Assembly (NCBI GenBank): GCA_003021015.1
Contig: PXRK01000085.1
Location: 1 to 41,271 of the forward strand
Direction of reading: 5' to 3'
DNA: 41,271 bases
From: Halobacteriales archaeon QS_4_66_20
GTDB taxonomy: Archaea; Halobacteriota; Halobacteria; Halobacteriales; Haloarculaceae
Below are positions 32,880 through 41,241 of the stretch, one piece after another. The notes under the pieces were generated by a model. It searched no databases, was not told the origin of the DNA, and saw only the letters and a list, made by a program, of their open reading frames with translations. Position 1 is the stretch's first letter. Every line of letters begins with the position of its first letter. The translations under genes and the position numbers were made by a program.

Positions 32880-33752
32880 TCAGTCGTTCGATTTGCGCTT
32901 CTGTTCGGGATGATCCGCGACGAATACGCTCGTGTTGTCCGGGACGTCGTCAGTCACCCAGGAGTTCGCGCCGATGCTCACGTGATCCCCGACCTCGACC
33001 GTCCCGAGCACGTTGCTCCCGGCACCGATGACGACGTGGTCCCCGATGTCGGGATGGCGCTTGTAGTTTTTCGCGAGCATCTTGTCCTCGTTTTCGGCCT
33101 CCTCGAAGTGCAGCGCGCCCAGCGTGACGTTCTGATAGATCCGCGCCCAGTCGCCGACCGTCGCCGTCTCGCCGATGACGACACCGGTCCCGTGATCGAC
33201 GAAAAAGTACTCGCCGATCTCCGCACCCGGGTGGATGTCGATGCCCGTCTCGGTCTTCGAATCCTCGGCGAGTTCGCGGGCGTACTCGTACATCTCCTCC
33301 TCGTAGAGTGTGTGTGCTACCCGGTGGGTCATGATAGCGTGAAACCCGGGATAGGAGCGGATGATCTCACAGTAGCTCTTCGCCGCCGGATCCCCTTTGT
33401 AAGCGGCTTCGACGTCCTTCTTGAGGGCACGACGGATTGCGGGCAACCGATCGAGGGCCCTGTCGACGACGGCAGTCAGTTCGGCCTCGTCGCGGTCGGA
33501 GTAGGCCGTGATGCCCGTGTGGATGCAGCTCCCGAGGTCGGTTAGGCGGGCGAGGGTTTCCGCAGGGTCGTCGAGCAACTCGGTCGCATTCCAGCAGTTG
33601 GGGAACAGCAGCTGTTTGAGGAGGTGGAGTTCGTCGCGCAGTGAATCGCGGCGTGGGTACACGCGCGAGGTGTCCGTCGGGAAGGGCGATTCGTCTGCTC
33701 GGTACGAGTCGACGAGTTCGCGGTGGGCGTCGCCGGTGTACTCGTATCCCAT
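32880..33752 (-). CDS. Serine O-acetyltransferase (CysE/EpsC-like)
   Basis: A 290-aa serine acetyltransferase that makes O-acetylserine for cysteine synthesis. The helical N-terminal domain (1-150) includes SYPGFHAIMTHRVAHTLYEE, with the conserved R-x-A-H. The C-terminal left-handed beta-helix holds DIHPGAEIGEYFFVDHGTGV with catalytic His and GVVIGETATVGDWARIYQNV. Length is longer than E. coli CysE mainly at the N-terminus, as in the EpsC/SATase subgroup. It stands alone, with a TATA-like stretch upstream of the ATG. Confidence 0.92.
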   Translation of the reverse strand: MGYEYTGDAHRELVDSYRADESPFPTDTSRVYPRRDSLRDELHLLKQLLFPNCWNATELLDDPAETLARLTDLGSCIHTGITAYSDRDEAELTAVVDRALDRLPAIRRALKKDVEAAYKGDPAAKSYCEIIRSYPGFHAIMTHRVAHTLYEEEMYEYARELAEDSKTETGIDIHPGAEIGEYFFVDHGTGVVIGETATVGDWARIYQNVTLGALHFEEAENEDKMLAKNYKRHPDIGDHVVIGAGSNVLGTVEVGDHVSIGANSWVTDDVPDNTSVFVADHPEQKRKSND

Positions 33753-33818
33753 TCCGTAGTGATTGACGCCGTCGAGTAAAGTGAGTTACTGTCATTCCTC
33801 GGCGGTGGCAGCGAGTCG

Positions 33819-34409
33819 TCAGGACTCGTATTCCAGCCAGAGGTACTTCGTGGCGTAGCTCCGGTAGGGCTCCCAGTCGCGGGCTTTCTCGACCATCTCC
33901 TCGCGGCTCATGTCGCCGTAAATCTCTACCATCCCGCGACGCACGCCGAGGTCACCGATCGGGAACACGTCGTCGCGCCCGAGTACGAACAGGAGGTACA
34001 TGTCGGCAGTCCACCGGCCGACACCGCGGATCTCGGTCAGGGTCTGGACGACCGCCTGCTCGCTGGCCTCCCTGAGAACGTCCGGTGCGATGACCCCGTC
34101 CGCGTACGCGCCTGCGACGTTTCGAATGTACTCGGCCTTCTGTCCGCCGACGATCGCTGCCAGCGGCTCCTCGCCGTACTCCATGACGGCTTCGGGTGCG
34201 ATCGGCTGCTCGAACGCCGAGAACAGGTCCTCGCGGATCGAGTCGGCAGCGGCGGTGCTGATGCTCTGGTTGACGATCGACACCACGAGCCGCTGGAAGG
34301 GGTGCTCGGCCGGGGTGACCGTCACCGGCCCGTGCCTCGCCACCAGCTCCGCCATGGGATCGTCCGCCTCGAGAACCGCAGCGACGTCCGGATCCAGTTT
34401 CGCTGTCAT
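33819..34409 (-). CDS. DNA-3-methyladenine glycosylase II family (AlkA-like, HhH-GPD)
   Basis: A 196-aa DNA glycosylase of the helix-hairpin-helix GPD superfamily, removing alkylated purines. The region [20 protein letters not shown] (37-56) is the family entry; the HhH is [20 protein letters not shown] (124-143), and the catalytic Asp153 lies in [12 protein letters not shown]. It lacks the N-terminal TBP-like domain of E. coli AlkA, as in short archaeal forms. It is divergent from the pelota gene, with a gap of about 120 nt. Confidence 0.9.
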   Translation of the reverse strand: MTAKLDPDVAAVLEADDPMAELVARHGPVTVTPAEHPFQRLVVSIVNQSISTAAADSIREDLFSAFEQPIAPEAVMEYGEEPLAAIVGGQKAEYIRNVAGAYADGVIAPDVLREASEQAVVQTLTEIRGVGRWTADMYLLFVLGRDDVFPIGDLGVRRGMVEIYGDMSREEMVEKARDWEPYRSYATKYLWLEYES

Positions 34410-34497
34410 CCTGCGGCCCAGTTAGAGCCAGGGGGCCGGATACGTTTCGGTCCAGGGCGTCACCCCGGCGGCACCTCCGCCGCGCCGAGTTGGCAAG

Positions 34498-34505
34498 CCC
34501 TAAAC
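34498..34505 (+). promoter_or_regulatory. TATA-like box for the pelota gene
   Basis: CCCTAAAC lies about 27 nt before the ATG at 34529 and supports this start over the longer frame from 34490. Confidence 0.4.
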
Positions 34506-34528
34506 CGTTCTGCGCCGGAGAGGGAGGT

Positions 34529-35596
34529 ATGCGAATCGCCGACCGTCACCAGGTCGACGGGGAGCGCGAGCGGCTGACGGTGGTCCCCGAGAACGTCGAC
34601 GACCTCTGGCACCTCTCGCACGTGATCGAGCCGTGCGACCGCGTCGCCGGGGACACCACCCGCCGGATACAGCGCAACGACGACCAGCTCCGGGACACCG
34701 GCGGCGAGCGCGAACACCTTTGGGTCGAGATCGGCGTCGAGGACGTCGAGTTCGCCCGCTTCGCCAACCGCCTGCGGGTCGGCGGCGTGATCGAGGACTG
34801 CTCGCGGGAGGATCAGCTCGGCCTCCACCACACGATCAACGTCGAGGACAACGCCGAGATCGAGATCGAGAAACGGTTCAAACCTGACCAGCGCGAGCGC
34901 ATCGAGGAGGCGGTGGAGGCGACCGACGTCCCGGACGTCGCCATCGCGACAGTCGAGGAGGGCCAGGCGTACGTCCACTCCGTCGCACAGTACGGCACCG
35001 AGGAGCGCGCGTCGATCACCGCCCCCACAGGGAAAGGCGAGTACGCCCGCCCGCGGAAGGAACTGTTCGAGGAACTCGCCACCGTCCTGGGGCGACTCGA
35101 CGCCGACGCGATCATCCTCGCGGGCCCCGGCTTCACCAAACAGGACGCCCTCGACTACATCGAGGAGCACGCGCCCGATCTGGTCGAGCGGATCACCACC
35201 GTCGACACGAGCAGCGTCAGCGACCGCGGCGTCCACGAAGTGCTGAAACGCGGCGCGGTCGAGGACGTCCAGCAGCAGACCCGCATCGCCGCCGAATCGG
35301 AGCTGATCGACGACCTCATGGAACGCATCGCCGAGGGCTCGGAAGCCGCCTACGGCCCCGAGCAGGTGGCGAAAGCCGCCGACTACGGCGCAATCGAACA
35401 CCTGCTGGTCCTCGACGAGCGGCTCCGGATCGAGCGCGCCGGCGACGGCGACTGGGACGTCGACGTCGACGCCATCGTGGAAACGGCCGAGCAGAAAGGC
35501 GGGGAGGTGACCGTCTTCTCCAGCGAGTTCGACCCCGGCCAGCAGCTGGCGAACCTCGGTGGTATCGCCGCCCTCCTGCGGTATCGCCTGGACTGA
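34529..35596 (+). CDS. pelA: mRNA surveillance protein pelota
   Basis: A 355-aa archaeal pelota (Dom34), the eRF1-like factor that with aEF1A/ABCE1 frees stalled ribosomes. The Sm-like N domain starts [20 protein letters not shown]; the linker [24 protein letters not shown] precedes the central domain ([20 protein letters not shown]); the C domain includes [19 protein letters not shown] and ends ALLRYRLD, the usual end. The ATG at 34529 is right after GGGAGGT. An extension to 34490 has no family similarity. A tandem repeat-end sits 24 nt after the stop. Confidence 0.95.
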   Translation: MRIADRHQVDGERERLTVVPENVDDLWHLSHVIEPCDRVAGDTTRRIQRNDDQLRDTGGEREHLWVEIGVEDVEFARFANRLRVGGVIEDCSREDQLGLHHTINVEDNAEIEIEKRFKPDQRERIEEAVEATDVPDVAIATVEEGQAYVHSVAQYGTEERASITAPTGKGEYARPRKELFEELATVLGRLDADAIILAGPGFTKQDALDYIEEHAPDLVERITTVDTSSVSDRGVHEVLKRGAVEDVQQQTRIAAESELIDDLMERIAEGSEAAYGPEQVAKAADYGAIEHLLVLDERLRIERAGDGDWDVDVDAIVETAEQKGGEVTVFSSEFDPGQQLANLGGIAALLRYRLD

Positions 35597-35619
35597 CCAG
35601 CTGAAAAGCCGCTACAGCC

Positions 35620-35660
35620 TGATACGGTCGTGCGTGATACTGATTGTCGTGAGTGTTTTC
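35620..35660 (+). repeat. TGATA-end repeat copy 6, two ends overlapping in tandem
   Basis: TGATACGGTCGTGCGTGA (35620-35637), identical to the copy-1 end, is immediately followed with a 3-base overlap by TGATACTGATTGTCGTGA (35635-35652), then GTGTTTTC. So two variant ends are stacked with a 15-nt period. It is 24 nt after the pelota stop, in sense orientation. Confidence 0.65.
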
Positions 35661-35668
35661 GACACCTC

Positions 35669-35758
35669 GGGAGGGAGCAGGTCGACAGCGGCGAGACGAT
35701 CATCGGCAGGGACTCGTTCACCGAACACACGTACGAACTCCCGATCGAAACGTCCTGA
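35669..35758 (+). pseudogene. Possible gene-end remnant
   Basis: One frame reads REQVDSGETIIGRDSFTEHT followed by a short tail ending LPIETS and a TGA stop. Composition looks like the C-terminal end of an extracellular beta-sandwich or lipoprotein-type haloarchaeal protein, but no start or body precedes it: the upstream bases belong to a repeat element. It may be the leftover of a deleted gene; evidence is weak. Confidence 0.25.
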
Positions 35759-35810
35759 TCGCGGTGCATCCATACGCAGTCCCTGTCTCTGGTTCAGAAA
35801 CTGAATAGCA

Positions 35811-35818
35811 ACATACAA
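35811..35818 (+). promoter_or_regulatory. TATA-like box for the ABC exporter operon
   Basis: ACATACAA lies about 29 nt before the ATG at 35844. Confidence 0.4.
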
Positions 35819-35843
35819 ACCTCGATCACTTGAAGCGTCGCCC

Positions 35844-36773
35844 ATGTCAGTAATCGAGACCCAGGGGTTGACGAAGCGGTACGGGGCAGTCACCGCCGTC
35901 GAGAACCTCTCGATACGGATCGAAGAGGGGGAGATCTTCGGCTTCCTGGGGCCCAACGGAGCGGGGAAGTCGACGACGATCAACATGCTGCTCGATTTCG
36001 CCAAACCGACCTCGGGGAGTGCCCGGGTGTTCGGGATGGACTGCCAGGAGAACGGCAAGCAGATCCGGCGACGGATCGGCGTGCTGCCGGAGGGGTACGA
36101 CGTCTACGAGCGGCTGACCGGCCGCCAGCACCTGGAGTTCGTCCTCGAATCGAAGGAGGCAAATGAGGACATCCACGCGCTGCTGGACCGCGTCGGCATC
36201 GCTGGCGACGCCGACCGGAAGGCCGGCGACTACTCGAAAGGGATGAAACAGCGCCTCGTGCTGGCGATGGCGCTGGTCGGCGACCCCGACCTGCTGATCC
36301 TCGACGAGCCCACGACCGGGCTCGACCCCAACGGCGCCCGCGAGGTCCGCCGGATCATTCAGGAGGAGAACGACCGCGGGACGACCGTCTTCTTCTCCAG
36401 TCACATCCTCGAACAGGTCGAGGCCGTCTGCGACCGCGTCGGGATCCTGCGCGACGGGGAACTGGTCGCGGACGACTCCATCGAGGGGCTCCGCGCCAAC
36501 GTCGGCGGCGGCGAGACGCTGGTCGTCGAGGGCGAGGGCTTCACCGAGGAAGTCGTCCGGAACGTCGAAGCGATGGACGGCGTCGCGGGCGTGCAGGTGC
36601 GGGGCGGCGGATCGGAGCTTGCGATAAACGTCGGCCAGGACGTCAACAAGTCCGAGGTACTCGGGCTGATCGAGGACGCCGGTGCAACCGTCGCTGACTT
36701 CTCAACCGAGGAGGCGTCGCTAGAGGAGCTATTCGCCTCGTACACGACCGACTACGGGGGTGCAGAGGCATGA
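35844..36773 (+). CDS. ABC transporter ATP-binding protein (ABC-2 type exporter)
   Basis: A 309-aa ATPase. Walker A is GPNGAGKST (36-44), the signature region is DYSKGMKQRLVLAMAL, Walker B is LLILDEPTTGLDPNG, and the H-loop is FFSSHILEQVEAVCDRVGIL. The C-terminal 80 residues form the extension typical of CcmA/NosF/Nod-type subunits, ending with EEASLEELFASYT. It overlaps the permease gene by 4 nt (ATGA at 36770-36773), so the two form one operon. Substrate is unknown; NosF-type or general lipid/antibiotic exporters share this layout. Confidence 0.93.
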   Translation: MSVIETQGLTKRYGAVTAVENLSIRIEEGEIFGFLGPNGAGKSTTINMLLDFAKPTSGSARVFGMDCQENGKQIRRRIGVLPEGYDVYERLTGRQHLEFVLESKEANEDIHALLDRVGIAGDADRKAGDYSKGMKQRLVLAMALVGDPDLLILDEPTTGLDPNGAREVRRIIQEENDRGTTVFFSSHILEQVEAVCDRVGILRDGELVADDSIEGLRANVGGGETLVVEGEGFTEEVVRNVEAMDGVAGVQVRGGGSELAINVGQDVNKSEVLGLIEDAGATVADFSTEEASLEELFASYTTDYGGAEA

Positions 36774-37600
36774 GCTGGACGGCGATCGCCAAGAAAGACC
36801 TCCAGGACAGCATCCGCTCGCGAACGCTGTGGGCGACGATCGGGATCTTCCTGGGGCTGATCCTGCTTCTGTCGTGGCTGTTCACCGACGGCTCCGGCGA
36901 GGAGACGTTCATCGCGGCCGCCGGGTTCACGTTTCTCATCGGCGTCCTGTTTTTCGTCCCGATGGCCGGCCTGCTGCTTAGCGTGAAGTCGATCATCCGC
37001 GAGCGCAACTCCGGAACGATCAATCTGCTCCTCTCGCTGCCACACACCCGCGGCGAGATGATCCTCGGCAAGTTCGTCGGGCGCTCGATCGTCATGGTCG
37101 TCACCGTCCTGGCGGGCTTTCTGCCCGCGCTGCTGTACATCTTCGTACAGGTCAACGGAACGGACGTCATCCAGCTGTTGACATTCCTCTTTGCTCTCAG
37201 CGTGTTCGGCATCATGTGGATCGGCATCGGAATCGGCCTCTCCGCGCTGGTCAACAGCGAAACGCAGGCCACCATCACCGGTGTCGTGATGTTCGCTGTG
37301 CTGATCCTGTGGCCGCTCATCTTCGAACAGGCCGGCATCGACCTCCCGTCGTTCGCCCAGCGGTTCTGGCTGCTCGTCATCTTCGCCGACCTCTTTTTCC
37401 TCCCTGGCAGGATTGCCGACGGCGATTTCACCTTCCCCTCGGTCGTCGAGTTCGACGAGGTACTCCTCGAGGAGGTCAACGACGTCGCAATCTCCGTCGG
37501 GCCGCACCTGCAGATGTGGTTCGTGGTCGTCCTGGTCGCGTTCTGGATCCTCCTCCCGATCGGGGTCGGGTACTACCGGTTTAGCAGCACTGACCTCTGA
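36770..37600 (+). CDS. ABC-2 type transporter permease
   Basis: A 276-aa membrane subunit starting MSWTAIAKKDLQDSIRSRTL, the common N-terminus of NosY-like permeases. About six hydrophobic segments are seen (near 22-44, 49-70, 104-126, 131-155, 168-190, 247-266), plus the conserved short motif RERNSGTINLLLSLPHTRGE between the second and third. It partners with the ATPase encoded immediately upstream. Its stop codon TGA (37598-37600) is also the start of a repeat element. Confidence 0.9.
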   Translation: MSWTAIAKKDLQDSIRSRTLWATIGIFLGLILLLSWLFTDGSGEETFIAAAGFTFLIGVLFFVPMAGLLLSVKSIIRERNSGTINLLLSLPHTRGEMILGKFVGRSIVMVVTVLAGFLPALLYIFVQVNGTDVIQLLTFLFALSVFGIMWIGIGIGLSALVNSETQATITGVVMFAVLILWPLIFEQAGIDLPSFAQRFWLLVIFADLFFLPGRIADGDFTFPSVVEFDEVLLEEVNDVAISVGPHLQMWFVVVLVAFWILLPIGVGYYRFSSTDL

Positions 37601-37649
37601 TAGCGATTGTTGTGATTGTTTTCGGCGTTACATCGCAATATCACTATGA
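37598..37649 (+). repeat. TGATA-end repeat copy 7, at the permease stop
   Basis: TGATAGCGATTGTTGTGA (37598-37615) begins at the TGA stop of the permease gene and is followed by TTGTTTTCGGCG. The far end (TCATAGTGATATTGCGAT on the minus strand, from 37649) is a partial inverted match. The first 40 bases match copy 5 at 33 of 40 positions. Confidence 0.68.
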
Positions 37650-37671
37650 CAGGAGCCAAATCACGTCCGGG

Positions 37672-37679
37672 TGTATAAG
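37672..37679 (+). promoter_or_regulatory. TATA box of the VOC gene
   Basis: TGTATAAG is centred about 27 nt before the ATG at 37703. Confidence 0.55.
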
Positions 37680-37702
37680 GACGTCGCCGACGACGGGGTA
37701 GT

Positions 37703-38101
37703 ATGGACGTCGTCGACCTCGACCACGTGGCGATCCGCGTATCGGATCTCGACCGGGCGCTGTCGTTCTACCACGACCTGCTGGGCATGGAACTCCGCGA
37801 CCGGGAGCGATACGACGCCGGCGAGGTCCCGTACGTGGCCGTCGTCGCGGGTGGCCGTCACGTGCACATCGTGCCGACCGAGGAGGAGTTCACAGTCGAA
37901 CGGGAGCATATCTGCTTTCTCCTCCGGTCTTCGGAGGTCGACTCCCGCGAGGAACTGGAGGACCTGCTCGACCGGCTCCGCGAGGAGGGTATCGAGGTCG
38001 AGGAGGGGGAGCCGTACAGGCGCTACGGCGCCTACGGCCGCGCCTGGGCCGCCTACGTCCGGGATCCCGACGGCCGGCGCGTCGAACTCAAAATCCACTG
38101 A
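37703..38101 (+). CDS. Single-domain VOC (glyoxalase/bleomycin resistance) family protein
   Basis: A 132-aa VOC protein. It starts MDVVDLDHVAIRVSDLDRAL with a metal-binding His8 and ends YVRDPDGRRVELKIH with the usual Glu ligand. The segment SFYHDLLGMELRDRERYDAG is typical. The family includes glyoxalase I, methylmalonyl-CoA epimerase and antibiotic-binding proteins; nothing here decides between them. Its TGA stop is part of a truncated repeat element that also lies 3' to the convergent arcS gene. Confidence 0.85.
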   Translation: MDVVDLDHVAIRVSDLDRALSFYHDLLGMELRDRERYDAGEVPYVAVVAGGRHVHIVPTEEEFTVEREHICFLLRSSEVDSREELEDLLDRLREEGIEVEEGEPYRRYGAYGRAWAAYVRDPDGRRVELKIH

Positions 38102-38161
38102 TACTGCCATCAGATGCTGAGCGCTATCCGGGTGGTAACGGAATCACGTCCGGCAGTATGA
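38099..38161 (+). mobile_element. TGATA-end repeat copy 8, internally deleted derivative of copy 3
   Basis: TGATACTGCC (38099-38108) starts at the TGA stop of the VOC gene. It is followed after one base by 52 bp (38110-38161) that match 25081-25132 at 51 of 52 positions, ending with the terminal repeat. Compared with copy 3, about 50 inner bases including half of the left terminal repeat are missing. Confidence 0.75.
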
Positions 38162-38176
38162 GCGTGCGCTCCCCAG

Positions 38177-39928
38177 CTACTGTTCCTCGACGTGCCGGAC
38201 CGCGCTCGCAATCCCGCGCGAACTCTCGACCATCTCGGGGCCGGACATCTCGGCCCGCCCGACCGCGAACGCCTTCGGGCCCTCGATGACGACTTCGTCG
38301 CCGGGCCGGATCTCCGGCGACGCCGCGACGACGCCCGGCGCGAGCACGGAGCCGTGGGGGACGAACGCATCGATCTCGATCTGTTTCGTCGGGACCTCAC
38401 TGTCGACCCAGCGGCGCGCGCCGGCCAGCGTCAGTGAGAGCACGCCGTACTCGGGGACGAGCATCGCCAGTTGCTCGCCGTCGGCCGACAGCGCCCGGAG
38501 CTTGGGGTAGACGCTCTCGACAGCCAGGTCCGCGAACAGGTCGTCCCCCGCATCCTCGCCGAACTGGTAGTCGGCGACTGCGCGGATCGTGTTGTGCTGG
38601 CGCTCCCGTTTCGAGTACTTGAGCTCCTGGGAGAGCGTCGACGCGAGGTTCGCCAGCGAATCGCCAGCGGTGGGGTGGCCCTCGACGGTGTACTCGAAGT
38701 CCAGGCCCAGCGACGACTCGACGCGCTCGCAGATCTCGCGATACCCCTCCTCGGGGACGTGCGCGACGATCCTGGGATAGTCGTTCCGTTCGAGATACGC
38801 CTCCAGCACGGTCGCGACGAACTCGATCTCGGTCGCGGACCACCGGCCTGTCACCGCGGTGTCGTACTGCTGTGCCGGGTAGGTGAGTTCGAGTTCCTGC
38901 GGGACGACGCCGATCGGCGAGGTCATCGACACCAGGTGCGCGCGGTACTGGATCGCGTCGTGGAACTGCCCGTGGCTCTGGGACTCGCTGTAGGGCTTCC
39001 GCGCCGAGCACGGCACCAGTACGAGCGGGTTGTCGAACCGGTTGCGGTACCGGCCCGTCACCCGCTCGGCGTAGCGCTGGATCTCTACCCGGCGCATCGC
39101 GTCCGCGGAGGTGGCGGTGATCTCCGCCTGCCTGACGATCGGCGTCCGCTGTTCGAGGTAGGCGTACTGCTGGTCGAGACCCCGGAACGTCGCGGTCAGC
39201 CACTGCTCGTGGCGGGCCTGCGCCTCGACGTAATCCCGGAGGGTGCCCGCCCTGATCCGCTCGCGGACGACGCCCAGCGCCGCGCGGAGTGCGTGCTCGT
39301 TGTGCTCGGCACACGCTGCGCGGTCGAACTCTGCGAGGGGACGCTGGCAGGCCGGGCAGGCACAGGGCAGTTCCGAGAGATCCGAGAGAAAGCGCTCGCC
39401 GTCGGTCGTGAGGTACTTGCCTTGAGTACCTTTCACGGCGGCCCGGTCTGGGTCGAACAGGTCCACACCCGCGTATGCGAGCGTGGCAACGTTCGCGGGC
39501 GTCGCGATGCCGGGCAGGTACAGCGCGGTGTCGGCGGGAATCGCCTCGCGCGTCTCGACGACTGCCGTGACGAGTGCTGCGGCGTGGCCCGCGAGTTCCT
39601 GCGCGTTCGAGAGCACGTACGCGTCGGTGCCGTGGTCGTCGGCGGTGGCCGGCGAAACGACGGCCGCGCTCGGGAACTCGGCGTCCGGCGGGTCCGGGGC
39701 GAACGCTTCGGTGACCTCCTCGGGCGTCCCGCCCGGGAGCGCCCGGTGGGGCAGGACGGTCAGTTCGTCCTCGGAGCCCTCGGGATCCTCCCGCGATTCG
39801 ACCCACTCGCTGCCCGCGTCGGTCAGTACCTCGTCGACCAGTGCCGGCGTGTGGAGGGGCTCGGCCAGGCGGAGTTCGCCCAGCCGCGCCGCACTGTCGC
39901 GCTCGTGGACCTCGAAGTACTCCGTCAT
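38177..39928 (-). CDS. arcS: Archaeosine synthase subunit alpha (ArcS/TgtA2)
   Basis: A 583-aa enzyme of archaeosine synthesis, converting preQ0 at tRNA position 15 towards archaeosine with an amino donor. The N-terminal TGT-like domain (MTEYFEVHERDSAARLGELR) contains the zinc-type CACPACQRPLAEFDRAAC segment; the central ArcS motif PCSARKPYSESQSHGQFHD is present; the C-terminal PUA domain ends with SGPEMVESSRGIASAVRHVE. The upstream start at 39985 adds a low-complexity stretch; 39928 gives the family N-terminus. Length is typical. Confidence 0.93.
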   Translation of the reverse strand: MTEYFEVHERDSAARLGELRLAEPLHTPALVDEVLTDAGSEWVESREDPEGSEDELTVLPHRALPGGTPEEVTEAFAPDPPDAEFPSAAVVSPATADDHGTDAYVLSNAQELAGHAAALVTAVVETREAIPADTALYLPGIATPANVATLAYAGVDLFDPDRAAVKGTQGKYLTTDGERFLSDLSELPCACPACQRPLAEFDRAACAEHNEHALRAALGVVRERIRAGTLRDYVEAQARHEQWLTATFRGLDQQYAYLEQRTPIVRQAEITATSADAMRRVEIQRYAERVTGRYRNRFDNPLVLVPCSARKPYSESQSHGQFHDAIQYRAHLVSMTSPIGVVPQELELTYPAQQYDTAVTGRWSATEIEFVATVLEAYLERNDYPRIVAHVPEEGYREICERVESSLGLDFEYTVEGHPTAGDSLANLASTLSQELKYSKRERQHNTIRAVADYQFGEDAGDDLFADLAVESVYPKLRALSADGEQLAMLVPEYGVLSLTLAGARRWVDSEVPTKQIEIDAFVPHGSVLAPGVVAASPEIRPGDEVVIEGPKAFAVGRAEMSGPEMVESSRGIASAVRHVEEQ

Positions 39929-39997
39929 CCCGGCGGCGCACCTCCGCTGGCCTCCTTCGGGGAGCCGCTCCTGTCGTTCATGCAACGTTCTGGGATG

Positions 39998-40300
39998 TCA
40001 CCGGATAACTGTTCGTCGGTTCGCTCTGCATTTTCCGTCGGCCGCCGTCGTCGCAGCCACGAATCGCTTAATCGACCGATAGCCGCTCTCGATCTCCCAG
40101 CGATAACCGTACTCTGTGAGGTGACCGCTCCTACAATTCGACATGAACGCCGAGTACTGCCGGTGATCGTCGTATTCTGAGTCCTCTTTCCAGAACTTGC
40201 TGGCTGTCGAACTCCCGGTCCATCAACACGTTATCGACGTGGATCAGGTCCTCAGCGGAATCCAGCAGATCCTCGACGATTTCCTTCGGTGAAGTCCTCA
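39998..40300 (-). pseudogene. Decayed haloarchaeal transposase fragment
   Basis: On the minus strand one frame encodes IVEDLLDSAEDLIHVDNVL then MDREFDSQQVLE, with the D-R-E-F catalytic-region pattern of IS4-like haloarchaeal transposases. The reading then shifts frame to KEDSEYDDHRQYSAFMSNCR, GHLTEYGYRWEIESGYRSIK and RFVAATTAADGKC before a stop at 39998. The segment normally between VLE and the K-E-D part, and both protein ends, are missing, so the copy has an internal deletion with frameshift and is dead. It lies against the 3' end of the EamA gene and upstream of arcS; no inverted repeats were found. Confidence 0.8.
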
Positions 40301-40302
40301 CC

Positions 40303-41241
40303 CTATCGTTCGCTGTATTTTTCCAAACCCACCCACTCCGGGATGGAGAGCTCCTCTCGAATTGCATCGCGTTTCAGCAGAATGAACCCACCGAAGATGC
40401 CGAAGAAGCCGACGATGGACAGCAAATCGAGCGTCTCATCGAGGACGAGCCAGCCGGAGACGGCAGCGAATACTGGTGCAGCATACGACACCAGATTGAT
40501 CTCAATCGCTCCCAAGCGGTCGAGTAGATCGAAGTAAATGAAGTAGCCGATCGCACTGGCGAACACCGCAAGGTACAGAATTGCGCTGAGCGCTTCAATC
40601 GAGATAGTTACAGAACTCACCGATTCCGAAGGGAGGCCAGCGCTTATCAGATGGAGAATCACAGCACCGAGTGCGTTTGACCACGCAACCATCCCTTCAG
40701 TCGAAATGGTGCTATCGGTACGTTGCACCAAAACGCTCCCGAGAGCAATGCAGACGGCTGCGAGCAGCACGAACCCCGACGCAACGAAGTCGCTCGTCAG
40801 AAGATTCGTTGGATTCGGGCGGACAACGATCCCAACCCCGATAATTCCGAGCAACAGTCCTACGACGCCGATCGAGCGTAATCGCTCCTCGGGCAAAAAG
40901 AGGCGAGAAAAGCCTGTCGCCAGAATCGGATTCAGAGCCACGAGAATCGCCGCCACGCCGCTTGTCACACCTTGCTGACCAATGAACAGGAACGCATTGT
41001 AGAGGGCGATAATCAGCACCGCGCCGACAGCGACAGTCGCCCAGTCCGCGCGGGACCGGGGCCGCCAGTTGTCGGTCGCATAGGCTGCGTATCCGAGCAT
41101 GATGACTCCCGCAATATCGTACCTGAACCCCGCGAACAGGACCGGTGGAATGTACGCCAACCCGGCTTTTATCGCCATGAATGCGGTGCCCCAGAGAATC
41201 GACAACAGGAGGAACAGACCTCCGTTTCGGTACGAACTCAT
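40303..41241 (-). CDS. EamA/DMT-family transporter
   Basis: A 312-aa member of the drug/metabolite transporter superfamily with ten hydrophobic segments and two internal EamA repeats (first about 10-140, second about 150-290). Typical segments are ILWGTAFMAIKAGLAYIPPV near the start and the duplicated counterpart ALGSVLVQRTDSTISTEGMV. Substrate is unknown (amino acids, metabolites or nucleotides in this family). The ATG at 41241 is chosen over a TTG three codons upstream. The tail LSIPEWVGLEKYSER directly meets a transposase remnant, which may have changed its last residues. Confidence 0.88.
   Translation of the reverse strand: MSSYRNGGLFLLLSILWGTAFMAIKAGLAYIPPVLFAGFRYDIAGVIMLGYAAYATDNWRPRSRADWATVAVGAVLIIALYNAFLFIGQQGVTSGVAAILVALNPILATGFSRLFLPEERLRSIGVVGLLLGIIGVGIVVRPNPTNLLTSDFVASGFVLLAAVCIALGSVLVQRTDSTISTEGMVAWSNALGAVILHLISAGLPSESVSSVTISIEALSAILYLAVFASAIGYFIYFDLLDRLGAIEINLVSYAAPVFAAVSGWLVLDETLDLLSIVGFFGIFGGFILLKRDAIREELSIPEWVGLEKYSER

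Noticed and set aside
35612-35843. Minus-strand frame ending in a TISITHDRIRL-like tail
   Set aside because: The tail is just the translation of the repeat ends at 35620-35652, and the rest is antisense to the ABC gene and its leader.
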